Source: Candidatus Obscuribacterales bacterium (GTDB lineage: Bacteria; Cyanobacteriota; Vampirovibrionia; Obscuribacterales; Obscuribacteraceae). Taken from it: DNA of 64,000 nucleotides. The stretch is taken from assembly GCA_020634035.1 (NCBI GenBank), contig JACKCM010000005.1, positions 558,001 through 622,000 on the forward strand, written 5' to 3'. The position numbers and the translations under genes were made by a program. This document shows, one piece after another, positions 43,761 through 52,455 of the stretch (its first letter is position 1; every line of letters begins with the position of its first letter). Below the pieces are notes generated by a model. The model had not been told where the DNA came from. It did not search any database and worked only from the letters and a program-made list of their open reading frames with translations.

Positions 43761-44870
43761 GTGAGCAAAGGTGATACAGCCAATAGCAATAGAATTCTTC
43801 AACTTCCCGGGCCTTCGGATAAGGGCAACGGGAGGATAATGTTCTTCTATGGGTTCTCACTGGGGGTGGTGGCGCTACTTTTTCTTTTTATGTTCGGCTA
43901 CGGCGGCTATATGCTCTATCTGGGCAGTCCTATATTGGCCGCGTTTCACTTTCTTTTCATGACCTTTTTTATCTGGTATTTCTCCGGCGCTTTTCTGCAG
44001 GGAGCTGCCGCCATGAAGCTCCTCAGCACCGGTGCTACCCCTGATTATCTGGGACAGGAGATCTATTTCAGAAAGCTGAGACAGGCGCTTAAGGTATTGC
44101 CGGTCAAAAAAGACCCTCATCTGACCTATCTCAATCTCTACATCGCCTATGCTCAGAGACAGCAGGGCAAGCATGAACAGGGACTGGATACGGTCACCGA
44201 AGATGATATTAAGCTGATCTCCTCCAAGGCGATGCGATATCCCTATCTTGTGGTCGAGCTTATCAGTGCGGCCGCTTCTCTGTATGAACTAGAGCAGTAT
44301 GACCTGGCCATGGATAAACTCAAGGAGGCTGGTGCCATCTGCAAAGATCGCAAAGAGAAAGACCGCCACGCCCAGATCTATGTCCTTACAATAAAAGCGC
44401 TGGTGCTCGCTCGTCTTGAACTTTATGAGGAATCCGATTCTCTTTCTAGAGAGGCGCTCAAGCATATAAGCGAGATGAATAAGCTGCCACTGTGGATGAT
44501 GCCAATCTCCGTCGAACAGTACCGCTTCACCAATCTGATCAATCTGGCTACCCTTTCGATTCTTACAGGCGATTTAGATAAAATCGAACTGCAGATCATG
44601 CAGCTCGAAGCCTCGTACAACAAGAACAAGAAGATAGTCAGTCCGTTTCATTTTAGCGAGTGTATCCGTCTTGCCGATGGCTTGAAGAGTATCGATCGTC
44701 TTGATCTTGCCCAGACTGTGCTCGCCATCATCTATAGCGTCGCTTCATCTATTCCCGGTCATCCTGCGATCGGCCGCTTGCTCGATACCTATCAAGAAGT
44801 CCTCGAGTTGAGCGGCAGGCAGGATGATGTCTCTACCATGCGGGCATGGCTTCTTCCCATCAATCATTGA
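43761..44870 (+). CDS. TPR-like membrane protein of unknown function
   Basis: A 369-residue protein with two N-terminal transmembrane helices (residues ~25-48 and ~53-78) and a large cytosolic helical domain with TPR-like periodicity (YLNLYIAYAQRQQGKHEQGL; LYELEQYDLAMDKLKEAG; LVLARLELYEESDSLSREAL). Start is GTG 43761 with AAAGGG nine bases upstream. It probably forms a unit with the DUF4139 protein six bases upstream. Its end overlaps the convergent gene by seven bases. Confidence 0.7.
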   Translation: MSKGDTANSNRILQLPGPSDKGNGRIMFFYGFSLGVVALLFLFMFGYGGYMLYLGSPILAAFHFLFMTFFIWYFSGAFLQGAAAMKLLSTGATPDYLGQEIYFRKLRQALKVLPVKKDPHLTYLNLYIAYAQRQQGKHEQGLDTVTEDDIKLISSKAMRYPYLVVELISAAASLYELEQYDLAMDKLKEAGAICKDRKEKDRHAQIYVLTIKALVLARLELYEESDSLSREALKHISEMNKLPLWMMPISVEQYRFTNLINLATLSILTGDLDKIELQIMQLEASYNKNKKIVSPFHFSECIRLADGLKSIDRLDLAQTVLAIIYSVASSIPGHPAIGRLLDTYQEVLELSGRQDDVSTMRAWLLPINH

Positions 44871-46732
44871 TACGGACGGTTGCATTCTTCTTCGATACGG
44901 AGATTGGCAAGATAGAGATGATTCAAGAACTGGTCGAAATCTCTCAGTCCAGCCACCCGGCCATGGGCACTCAACCCTTTGTTTATCACCAGTAGATGCA
45001 CCCGGAAGCTTTTGAAAAGAGGAAGGATATTATCCTTGAGAGTTTTGTCCAGTAAAAACCATTCTGGTATTAACTTCCCTGAGGCGGCAAATATCCGGTA
45101 CCTTTTAAACAAGGTCAGGGGACCGCGCCGGGGATAAAAAGTCGTCTCCGCCCGACCTTCAATCAGTTGATCCAGAGGTTGATCGAAAATATTCTTACAG
45201 ATTTCGAGATGCAGCTTGTATTCTGATTTGATTGTGACCGTCAGCTCATGATAGTCGAATTCGTGATAAACCAGCTTGAGCGTTACCGGCACAGATTTAT
45301 AGAGCCCGCTAAGATATAGAAGTCTCTCGGCGTTTTCCGGGGACTGGGGAAAAATAGTTATAGAATCTCTATCCAGGGTTTTTGTGACGGTAAGAAATGC
45401 GTCGTAGAAAACCGGCTCTATGGTGATTGTGATCTCGCCCGATCTTATATAAGCAGGAATGTTGTCCCCGAATTCTTGCTCTAATAAAGTCGAATCGGTG
45501 TGATACTCGATACCGGAGCCATCCAGAATCTGCATATTCAGCTCATGTTCGCGGGCTTCGGTCAGTCTGGCTTCTAAGTCCTCCGTCTCGAGCAATCTGC
45601 TTGCTTCTTCTCTTCTTTTATTTCGTTTTTGAATCAGATGGTTGTTGACCGTGACCGATAGCCATCTGAGTGTGGGAAGCATGGCGAAAAGCAGACCGAA
45701 GCCTATATAAATCAGAAGAAATATGGCAGACGGTGTGACAATCGGATTGTCGATATAGAGCCGGTATAAGAGCAGATAGAAAACCAGGTTGCAGAGAGCG
45801 AAAGACCATAAAAAGGTCGCTCTTGCGCCCCGGGCGCTCGAGAAAATCATCTTCTCTCGTTTGAAATAGGGGCTGATTTTATCGCCTGATTCTGCCCGAG
45901 CGCTTATCTGCATGGCCGGAAATACATAGACCGTGTTGCCGGATTCACAGATAGTGGGATAGCCATTGAAGCGCACCAGAACAGGGGTGATAGATTCGGT
46001 GTCGGCCTTACCCGACTCTAGATATGGTGCAAGCTGTTCGGCAATCACCACTCCTTGATTCTGGCGAATCAAATTGGCAATCAAGCTCCAGCGTCGGTTC
46101 TCTTCCAGGGCGCTGCCTGTATCGGAATCGGAACCAGTACCTGTGCCTGTGCCGGTGCCGATCATAAAGGTGATGATGTCATAGCCGAAACTCGTATTAG
46201 CCTGTTTTCTTTCGCGAAAGAAGGAAGGCAGGTATTCATAATCTCCCGGCCTGTAGCGCCATTTAAAAAGGGAGATGAAAGGATAGAGCAGATCGAGGAC
46301 AGTGACTGAATACTTGCCTTTTCTGCGGTCTGCTGTCAGAGGGTCCCCCATGCCAGCCATAGTGAAAAATGCGATCAGACAAACAGGCGAAATCGCAAGC
46401 ATAAAGCCTATGAAGCAGCGAAGCAGGTAGCTTGCCAGTTTATAGACCGGTACTAAAAGCGGTCTCAGACGTTCTCGGAAGCGATGATCTTGTAATAGAT
46501 TGCGAAATCCTGGATTGAAGCTGTATACAAGAGAGCCGGAACGATCAGCTTCTAAAGCTCCTCCGGTTACCGAGATCAGATTCTTTAGAATGAACTCGGT
46601 TTTGATCAAAGAGAACCCGGTGGCAGAGGCAACATCAGCCGGCGCTACTCTGTATCCCAGATGTGCTGCCGCATCCGCCACCTTTAATCTGTCTGCGGCT
46701 GTGATCTGTAAGACCTGATCCGATGCATCCAA
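44864..46732 (-). CDS. winged-helix-like membrane protein, cyanobacterial/plastid-type family
   Basis: A 622-residue protein. The N-terminus (residues ~10-70, ADRLKVADAAAHLGYRVAP) resembles a winged-helix-like domain seen in a conserved cyanobacterial family and, as I recall, in a chloroplast membrane protein annotated for iron-sulfur biogenesis. Two central membrane regions (~95-130 and ~310-370) flank a soluble loop containing a GTGTGTGTGS run encoded by a six-base repeat, and a strand-rich C-terminal domain follows. It is the last gene after the cysQ-like and rnd genes, eight bases after rnd. The family recollection needs a search. Confidence 0.55.
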   Translation of the reverse strand: MDASDQVLQITAADRLKVADAAAHLGYRVAPADVASATGFSLIKTEFILKNLISVTGGALEADRSGSLVYSFNPGFRNLLQDHRFRERLRPLLVPVYKLASYLLRCFIGFMLAISPVCLIAFFTMAGMGDPLTADRRKGKYSVTVLDLLYPFISLFKWRYRPGDYEYLPSFFRERKQANTSFGYDIITFMIGTGTGTGTGSDSDTGSALEENRRWSLIANLIRQNQGVVIAEQLAPYLESGKADTESITPVLVRFNGYPTICESGNTVYVFPAMQISARAESGDKISPYFKREKMIFSSARGARATFLWSFALCNLVFYLLLYRLYIDNPIVTPSAIFLLIYIGFGLLFAMLPTLRWLSVTVNNHLIQKRNKRREEASRLLETEDLEARLTEAREHELNMQILDGSGIEYHTDSTLLEQEFGDNIPAYIRSGEITITIEPVFYDAFLTVTKTLDRDSITIFPQSPENAERLLYLSGLYKSVPVTLKLVYHEFDYHELTVTIKSEYKLHLEICKNIFDQPLDQLIEGRAETTFYPRRGPLTLFKRYRIFAASGKLIPEWFLLDKTLKDNILPLFKSFRVHLLVINKGLSAHGRVAGLRDFDQFLNHLYLANLRIEEECNRPYQ

Positions 46733-46740
46733 TGAATACT

Positions 46741-47931
46741 TCAGTCCTGGAGAAAGTCGACATTCAATGAGCGAGGCGAACTCTTGCGATTAGTGATCGA
46801 TAGTTTTACTTCGGCCCCTTCGATGATATCGATTATTCTCTGACCCACCGCCATACGACGCCAGCCCCGGGTTAATCTGATATCTTCGTGTTCGTCGACC
46901 ATTCGATCTGCATCAAGACGCACCAGCGACTGAATCTCGTCTCGGGTGGCCAGGTGCTCGGTGGCCAGTTCGAGTTCGTCGGCAAATATTTTGAGGAGCA
47001 GATAGATAAAATCGCTCGAGATAATCTCGGAGCGGTGAGGTGCTTTACCGGTGGGAATGGTCGGACACTCTGAGCCCGGCAGGGCAAGCCCGCGTTCGAC
47101 ACAGTCGATGATATCGTCACCCCAGCGATTGACTTGATCGATTCGAATGCCTCTCATCTTTTTGAGATTGCCCAGGGATCTGGTTTGTCTTCTTGCCACC
47201 TCGATCATGAGGTTGTCTTGAAGAATCAATCGAGGAGGTTTGTTCTGACCGCGGGCTTCCTCATCGCGAAAACACCAGAGTTCTCTTAGTACGGCAAGAG
47301 CCCTCGAATTGAGTTTGGAGGCGCCTTTGATCTTGAGAAAGTCCCTGGAGCGGTCCGGCAGGTAAAGCTCTTTCTCTTCATAGGATTTGCATTCTTCTAA
47401 AACCCAGTCCAGTCTGCCTGCGTCTTCGAGTTGCTTCTCCAGCTTTCTGGCCAGAGGTTCGAGATGAAGCACGTCGTTGACGGCATATTCCATCTGGCTG
47501 TCCGAAAGAGGTCTGGCCTGCCAGTCGGAGAAGCTCTCGGTTTTAGGTATCGTTATCGATAATACTTCTTGCAAGAGTTTGCGGTAGCCGGCCGAATAGC
47601 CGTAGCCTGCGAATCCGGCAGCGATTTGAGTATCGAAAACGTTCTCTGGAATCAATCCTGATTCCTGGAAGATGATATTCAGATCTTGACTGGCTGCATG
47701 GAATATTGCTTTTACGTCCGGGGAGGTAACCCGCTGCCAGAGTTCGTTCAGCTCTTTACACTCGAAGGGATCGATAATGAAAGGCTTTCCATCGACACAG
47801 CACTGGATCAGACAGAGAACAGGAAAATACGTTCGTTCGGGTACGAACTCCAGATCGAGGCAGACTGTCTTATGTTCGTCGATTAGATCAAGAAGCGGCT
47901 TCAGCTCGGCACTCTTAGTGATGATATGCAC
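46741..47931 (-). CDS. rnd: ribonuclease D
   Basis: A 396-residue DEDD-type 3'-5' exonuclease with C-terminal HRDC domains. Catalytic residues: Asp and Glu in LDLEFVPERTYFP, Asp in FHAASQDLNIIF, and YAVNDVLHL with Tyr/Asp. The HRDC part begins near residue 205 (SRALAVLRELWCFRDEEAR). It trims the 3' ends of tRNA precursors, fitting a tRNA with no encoded CCA. It starts directly at the end of the cysQ-like gene, so they are translationally linked. Confidence 0.93.
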   Translation of the reverse strand: MHIITKSAELKPLLDLIDEHKTVCLDLEFVPERTYFPVLCLIQCCVDGKPFIIDPFECKELNELWQRVTSPDVKAIFHAASQDLNIIFQESGLIPENVFDTQIAAGFAGYGYSAGYRKLLQEVLSITIPKTESFSDWQARPLSDSQMEYAVNDVLHLEPLARKLEKQLEDAGRLDWVLEECKSYEEKELYLPDRSRDFLKIKGASKLNSRALAVLRELWCFRDEEARGQNKPPRLILQDNLMIEVARRQTRSLGNLKKMRGIRIDQVNRWGDDIIDCVERGLALPGSECPTIPTGKAPHRSEIISSDFIYLLLKIFADELELATEHLATRDEIQSLVRLDADRMVDEHEDIRLTRGWRRMAVGQRIIDIIEGAEVKLSITNRKSSPRSLNVDFLQD

Positions 47932-48801
47932 TTAGCTCTTTCCACTCGCTTCCATGGGATTGGGGTCGGTGAGTTTTCGGCGGCACCAGCTCAGGGAGCC
48001 GCCTCTTCCCATGATCACCGCTTCGTTATGAAAAAGTTCAGGCAAAGGAAAGTTCAGATCGGGGCGAGACAAAGTACCGACTTCGAGATTGCCACCAAGG
48101 GCAATGGCAGCAGGTCCTGCCGTATCCCAGGTCTTGAGTTTGCCCGAGAGATGGACCATTATATCCGCCTCTCCTTCCAGTATCCGTGCCACTTTCAAAC
48201 CGATGCTGCCGGTCTTGATGATCTCTACCGATTCAATCTCTTCGATCCAGGGGTTGCGTTTTCTATCTCTGGTCCCCATGATCACCCGGACACAGGCTTG
48301 CGAATCGGCTGAGTCCGTTGAATCTGTTGTAAGAGCATATTGCTCGCCTATCGATTCGACCCGTCCCTGGCTATAGCGAACGAAAGCGCCATAGCCCGGC
48401 CCTCCGTAATAACATTTGCCTGCTTCAGCTTCGCAAACAAAGCCGAATACCGGTTTGCAGTCTACTAAAAGACCGATCATAACCGAGTACTGACCGTTTC
48501 CTTTTATATAGTTCTTGGTGCCGTCGATTGGGTCTATCAGCCAAACTCTATTACTTGCCACCGTGGTGGGATGGGTGCGGTCTTCTTCCGAGATGACCTG
48601 ATCACCCTCGAATCGGGAAGAAAGCTCGGCAACTATTTTTTTTGAAAGGGCCGTGTCTGCGCTGGTGACCGGATCATCCGGACCGGTCTTCTCGCGAATC
48701 TCTATCGAGTCGTGCATAGAAATGGCAAGCTGACCGCATTCTTCAGCCAGGCGCCTAACGAACTCTATTTCATCGTTGTCTAGATAAGGCGCGTTCGTCA
48801 T
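47932..48801 (-). CDS. inositol monophosphatase family, CysQ-like 3'(2'),5'-bisphosphate nucleotidase
   Basis: A 289-residue metal-dependent phosphatase. DPVTSADTALSKKI, ISEEDR, LIDPIDGTKNYIKG and KTWDTAGPAAIALGG are the conserved IMPase/CysQ motifs for metal binding. CysQ removes 3'-phosphate from PAP, the by-product of sulfate assimilation; SuhB-like or IMPase activity is also possible. First gene of a tight three-gene minus-strand unit with rnd. Confidence 0.88.
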   Translation of the reverse strand: MTNAPYLDNDEIEFVRRLAEECGQLAISMHDSIEIREKTGPDDPVTSADTALSKKIVAELSSRFEGDQVISEEDRTHPTTVASNRVWLIDPIDGTKNYIKGNGQYSVMIGLLVDCKPVFGFVCEAEAGKCYYGGPGYGAFVRYSQGRVESIGEQYALTTDSTDSADSQACVRVIMGTRDRKRNPWIEEIESVEIIKTGSIGLKVARILEGEADIMVHLSGKLKTWDTAGPAAIALGGNLEVGTLSRPDLNFPLPELFHNEAVIMGRGGSLSWCRRKLTDPNPMEASGKS

Positions 48802-48814
48802 CGGCAGGGAATTC

Positions 48815-49297
48815 TCAGCTTGAGCGACTGGCAGCCGCTTCGTCGGTATACATCTGGCATCCGAACTCGTCGGCGAGCTTGTTGTCTAGAAGGTCGGCCA
48901 CATAGGCTACATGCCAGACCAGGTCGTCTAGCTCTTCTTGAACAAGTCCGAAAGTCGGTCTCTGGGCCACCACCAGGACGATGTCGTCATGGGTGGACAG
49001 TGCGCAACTGCTCAGGTTGCTGTTCAGATCGAGAAGCTTTCTATAGCAACTCTCGCGGTTGTCCTGGGGCAAAAAGACCAGCGGACTGGTGATTCTCAAA
49101 ACCGCTCCATGGGGGCTGTCCTGGATAAAAACATAGATCTTGGCGCTGCCTTCGGTAATCCACCAGCCATAGCCGGCTGCGTCTTTGAGGCAGTGTTCGT
49201 TGGGGTCCAGCCCCCGCCGGCGGAAATATTGCTCCACCATGGCTACTGCATCCTGCGCCTGACCCTGACTGATTTTTTGAGTTCCAAACAAACCCAT
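48815..49297 (-). CDS. YbjN-like protein
   Basis: A 160-residue soluble protein with a YbjN/T3SS-chaperone-like fold pattern: an N-terminal helix, a strand pair (GYGWWITEGSAKIYVFI), then a strand and C-terminal helix (LVQEELDDLVWHVAYVADLL). This family is common in cyanobacteria, function unknown, possibly chaperone-like. It is 13 bases upstream of the cysQ-like gene and may be the first gene of that operon. Confidence 0.65.
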   Translation of the reverse strand: MGLFGTQKISQGQAQDAVAMVEQYFRRRGLDPNEHCLKDAAGYGWWITEGSAKIYVFIQDSPHGAVLRITSPLVFLPQDNRESCYRKLLDLNSNLSSCALSTHDDIVLVVAQRPTFGLVQEELDDLVWHVAYVADLLDNKLADEFGCQMYTDEAAASRSS

Positions 49298-49614
49298 TTA
49301 CATGTCCTCACTCATTCTCGACCTATAATAATACAGGCTCCGGACAAAGAAGACGTGGACACCGTCTAATTTTGTCGTTTGCACCGCCGGGATGCCCGCA
49401 AGCGTCTTTTATAGCATTGCTGGTTAATATTTGCTAGATTTCAAAATCGAATCTCTGATGGGCGGAAAAACTCCCAGAACAGGCTCTCTTGACAGGTTGA
49501 TCGGGTCAAGTTGTAAAAACAGATAAAAAGGAGACTGATTCTATTGCAACTTTTGGACGCCGGTGCAAGAATAAATGGACACCCATCGGTCAGACGGGTA
49601 GTTTGAGCACTCGG
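49298..49614. other. promoter and leader region between YbjN-like gene and tRNA-Asn
   Basis: No protein gene of normal size. It holds the tRNA promoter and a ~90-base leader. A TTG-started 20-codon frame (49544-49606) with AGGAG ten bases upstream ends eight bases before the tRNA; it may be chance. The rest is AT-rich and without recognisable structure. Confidence 0.45.
49489..49517 (+). promoter_or_regulatory. sigma70-like promoter for tRNA-Asn
   Basis: TTGACA (49489-49494), 17-base spacer, TGTAAA (49512-49517, four of six to TATAAT). It lies about 100 bases before the tRNA, oriented the same way. Confidence 0.55.
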
Positions 49615-49686
49615 TCCCGAGTGGCGCAGCGGTAGCGCAGTTGACTGTTAATCAATTGGTCGCTGGTTCGAATCCAGCCTCGGGAG
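49615..49686 (+). tRNA. tRNA-Asn (GTT)
   Basis: The 72-base sequence folds into the cloverleaf: acceptor TCCCGAG/CTCGGGA, D arm GCGC/GCGC, anticodon stem GTTGA/TCAAT around CTGTTAA with anticodon GTT, and T arm GCTGG-TTCGAAT-CCAGC. Discriminator base is G. The 3' CCA is not encoded, so the CCA-adding enzyme (7007-8467) would be needed. A strong terminator follows. Confidence 0.97.
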
Positions 49687-49693
49687 CATATTG

Positions 49694-49730
49694 AACGGGC
49701 ATCGTTTCGACGGTGCCCGTTTCCTTTTAT
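49694..49730 (+). terminator. intrinsic terminator after tRNA-Asn
   Basis: AACGGGCATCG (49694-49704), loop TTTCGA, CGGTGCCCGTT (49711-49721): eleven pairs with one G-T, followed by TCCTTTTAT. It is a good plus-strand terminator eight bases after the tRNA. Confidence 0.85.
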
Positions 49731-49815
49731 CGGTCCGATAAGATAGCCTGCCACCGACCCGGGAATATTTCATTAGACTTGATCTTTATTTAGGGCTTTC
49801 GGACATCTCAACATC

Positions 49816-51990
49816 TTGAATTCTAGCGAGACCACGGGTAAAAGCTTTCTCGAGAGCGGCTGGGTGAGGCTGTTTTTGATCAGTTTCGCCGTGCTTTTTT
49901 TCGAGGTCCTGCTTATCCGCTGGATTGCAAGCGAGATAAGGATATTCGGCTTCTTTAAAAATCTGATTTTAATCGGTGCCATCGTGGGCATGGGTATCGG
50001 TTGCTCCCTGGGCGGCAGACGGGCTGCCGAAGCAACTGAAAGTGGAAGCAATATGGCAGCCAGACTGGGTCTCGACCGGGCAGTCTTTCCGTTTCTGATA
50101 GCGCTTATCTGCGCGGTGCTCGCCTATTCGACCGATCTCAAGTTGACCGATATGAGCTTCCTGATCACCTTAGATGTATTCGTCTGGGATCAGTTCGTGC
50201 CGACGGCTTCTGCCTTCGTCTACAACGTGGTGGCAATCCTGCTTATCTTTATGAGCGTGGTAGTCATTTTCGATATGTTGGGTCAGGAGCTGGGTGCGGC
50301 ACTGGCCGGAAGAGAGCCTCTACCTGCATATTCCATCAATTTAGCAGGCAGTCTTTTCGGAGTCCTCGTCTATACTCTGGTCTCCTATCTGGCCACTCCT
50401 CCCTGGGTGTGGCTCGCCATCGGTTTTTCTGCTCTGCTTCCTTTTTATCGCAAACCGCTTCATATAGCTCTTTTCCTGGCTTCTATAGTTTTTGCCTTTA
50501 TCTGCACCGGTGAGAGCCAGTGGTCGCCCTACTATCGCATCGATTTGAAGCCCTTCTATATTTCGGTAGAGGAAGGCAAACGCCGTATCGAAGTGGGCAG
50601 GCATCTCAATGTCAATCACGACTATCACCAGAAGACCATGGATTTCCGCAAGGAATTTCTAGCCGCCAATCCGGAGCTTTCAAAAGCCCGGGACTTTCAA
50701 ATCTACTTCAACACTTACAACTTTCCCTATGAAGTGGCGCCGGCTTTAAATAGAGTCCTGGTGCTCGGGGCAGGCACCGGCAATGATGTGGCGGCTGCGC
50801 TTCGCCATGGTGCCGGGCGAGTGGACGCCGTCGAAATCGATCCTTCTATATTGAAGCTCGGCAAAGCGATTCATCCTGAAAAACCTTATTCAGATAACAG
50901 GGTTCATCCCCACAACAATGATGCCCGGGCCTACCTCAGCAATGACCGCGACAAATATGACCTGATCGTTTTTGGTCATGTAGATTCTCACACCACCTTC
51001 TCTACCCTCTCTTCAGTAAGGCTCGATAACTTTCTCTATACTTCGGAGAGCATCGCCTCTGCCACCAGTCATTTAAGCGACCAGGGAATAGGGGCACTCA
51101 GTTTTGCTGCCGGTCCAAAATGGCTGAGAGCGCGGCTGTATCAGGTGGTCAAAGCGAACAGCACAACCGAGCCGATTGTTTTACATACTGAGTTCGATAA
51201 TCCTGGCTCGATAACCATTCTCTGGGGACCCGGCCTTGATAAAGCCCGGTCTAAGATAGGCGCCGACAAAGAGATCATTGCTGGCGCAGAACTATCCGGC
51301 CAGATTGAGATGCCCACCGATGACTGGCCATTTCTCTATCAGGAGAAAAGGAATATTCCGCCGGTTTATCTGATTATGCTCGCCGTGGTCTTCATTGTAT
51401 CGGCGGTGATTATCTTCGTCAGAATGCGCCTCTCTCTGGGCGCTCTGGTGAACTATTCGCAGTTCTTCTTCCTGGGAGCAGGCTTTCTTCTACTCGAAAC
51501 CCGGGGAATGCTGGCGGTTTCTATCTTGTTCGGCTCGACCTGGCTGGTCAATTCGGTGGTAATCGCCACGGTACTCGGCATGGCTCTGATTGCCAATTAT
51601 GTGGTTATGAAAGTACAGGCGATTAAAGAATGGCATGGCTATGCCGCTCTGGCTCTTTCTCTGGTGGTCATGTATCTGGTGCCTCTTGCGCCCTATTCCG
51701 GAGCCGATCTGGTCACCAGGCTTCTGGTCAGTTTCTTTGTGCTGGGGTTGCCCTTTGCTTTTTCAGGTATCGTCTTTTCTCGTTCTCTATCCAAAGTGAA
51801 AGAGACCGAGAAAGCGCTTGGCATAAATATTCTCGGCGCGCTTCTGGGTGGTTGTCTCGAGTATCTCTCAACTGTTGTCGGCACCAACGGGCTTACCCTG
51901 GTCAGTATGGCGGTCTATCTAATATCGTTTCTGGTGTCGATTATGGTGGCTCGGTCAATCTCTTCTGATTCTAGTTCTAAAAAGGCATGA
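49816..51990 (+). CDS. membrane protein with spermidine-synthase-like domain
   Basis: A 724-residue protein with six or seven N-terminal helices, a cytosolic methyltransferase-fold domain (residues ~305-460), and five to seven further helices. The fold motif is LVLGAGTGNDVAAALRHGAG, then VDAVEIDPSILKLGKAIHP and a DYLIVFGH-like strand, as in spermidine synthase-like fused transporters. The domain would bind decarboxylated SAM or SAM; polyamine synthesis is not proven. The frame starts at TTG 49816 without a clear ribosome site, so the start is uncertain. Confidence 0.8.
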   Translation: MNSSETTGKSFLESGWVRLFLISFAVLFFEVLLIRWIASEIRIFGFFKNLILIGAIVGMGIGCSLGGRRAAEATESGSNMAARLGLDRAVFPFLIALICAVLAYSTDLKLTDMSFLITLDVFVWDQFVPTASAFVYNVVAILLIFMSVVVIFDMLGQELGAALAGREPLPAYSINLAGSLFGVLVYTLVSYLATPPWVWLAIGFSALLPFYRKPLHIALFLASIVFAFICTGESQWSPYYRIDLKPFYISVEEGKRRIEVGRHLNVNHDYHQKTMDFRKEFLAANPELSKARDFQIYFNTYNFPYEVAPALNRVLVLGAGTGNDVAAALRHGAGRVDAVEIDPSILKLGKAIHPEKPYSDNRVHPHNNDARAYLSNDRDKYDLIVFGHVDSHTTFSTLSSVRLDNFLYTSESIASATSHLSDQGIGALSFAAGPKWLRARLYQVVKANSTTEPIVLHTEFDNPGSITILWGPGLDKARSKIGADKEIIAGAELSGQIEMPTDDWPFLYQEKRNIPPVYLIMLAVVFIVSAVIIFVRMRLSLGALVNYSQFFFLGAGFLLLETRGMLAVSILFGSTWLVNSVVIATVLGMALIANYVVMKVQAIKEWHGYAALALSLVVMYLVPLAPYSGADLVTRLLVSFFVLGLPFAFSGIVFSRSLSKVKETEKALGINILGALLGGCLEYLSTVVGTNGLTLVSMAVYLISFLVSIMVARSISSDSSSKKA

Positions 51991-52025
51991 AATCGAAAGA
52001 CCGCGCTGTTCAGTCTTTCGATTTC
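51989..52025. terminator. 13-bp perfect hairpin between convergent genes
   Basis: GAAATCGAAAGAC (51989-52001), 11-base loop, GTCTTTCGATTTC (52013-52025). It contains the end of the stop codon of the spermidine-synthase-like gene. T-rich sequence follows on the minus strand (CCTTTTTAG), so it may serve the short membrane gene on that strand as well. Confidence 0.7.
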
Positions 52026-52052
52026 TACTAAAGTTCGATATTTAATTGGGAC

Positions 52053-52181
52053 TTACTTGTCTTCGCCAGCCCCGGCTTTCATATCCTGAACCTGTTTCAA
52101 CTTCTTGACGATGTTGATGATGATCACAGGCATGATGACGATACCGGCAAAAACAATCAATGTTGGTGCATCCATTTCCAT
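52053..52181 (-). CDS. small single-span membrane protein (42 aa)
   Basis: ATG at 52181 is preceded by AAAGGAA about ten bases upstream. The 42-residue product has an acidic N-terminus (MEMDAPT), one hydrophobic helix (residues ~8-24, LIVFAGIVIMPVIIINI), then basic KKLKQ and a charged tail ending EDK. This is the layout of small membrane subunits such as CydX/CcoQ-type or stress proteins. No family is recognised. A strong hairpin lies just beyond its stop. Confidence 0.7.
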   Translation of the reverse strand: MEMDAPTLIVFAGIVIMPVIIINIVKKLKQVQDMKAGAGEDK

Positions 52182-52407
52182 AGTCGTCTTATTCCTTTTG
52201 AATTCGAATGAGCTACTGGTTTAACCGCTAGGTTATCTATAGTTTGCCCTAGCCGGTTCGAATAGTATAACCCCTGGGTCAAGATATGTTTGAATTTAGG
52301 TGCTTGTGAACCTGGGAATGTCTCGTAAAATGAGGCAAAATGGAGATGTAAAGAATCTGGGACCTGAAGCTGCTGAGACCTGAGCCAGTAAGACAAGCAA
52401 CACTTTT

Positions 52408-52450
52408 CCGGTTCTATTAGGTACGATAGTTACTAAACAGGTAGAACCGG
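52408..52450 (+). promoter_or_regulatory. 9-bp inverted repeat at the start of the secreted protein gene
   Basis: CCGGTTCTA (52408-52416) and TAGAACCGG (52442-52450), 25 bases apart, end five bases before ATG 52456. In RNA they would form a hairpin right at the start site, where no clear ribosome site exists otherwise. Confidence 0.45.
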
Positions 52451-52455
52451 CTCCG

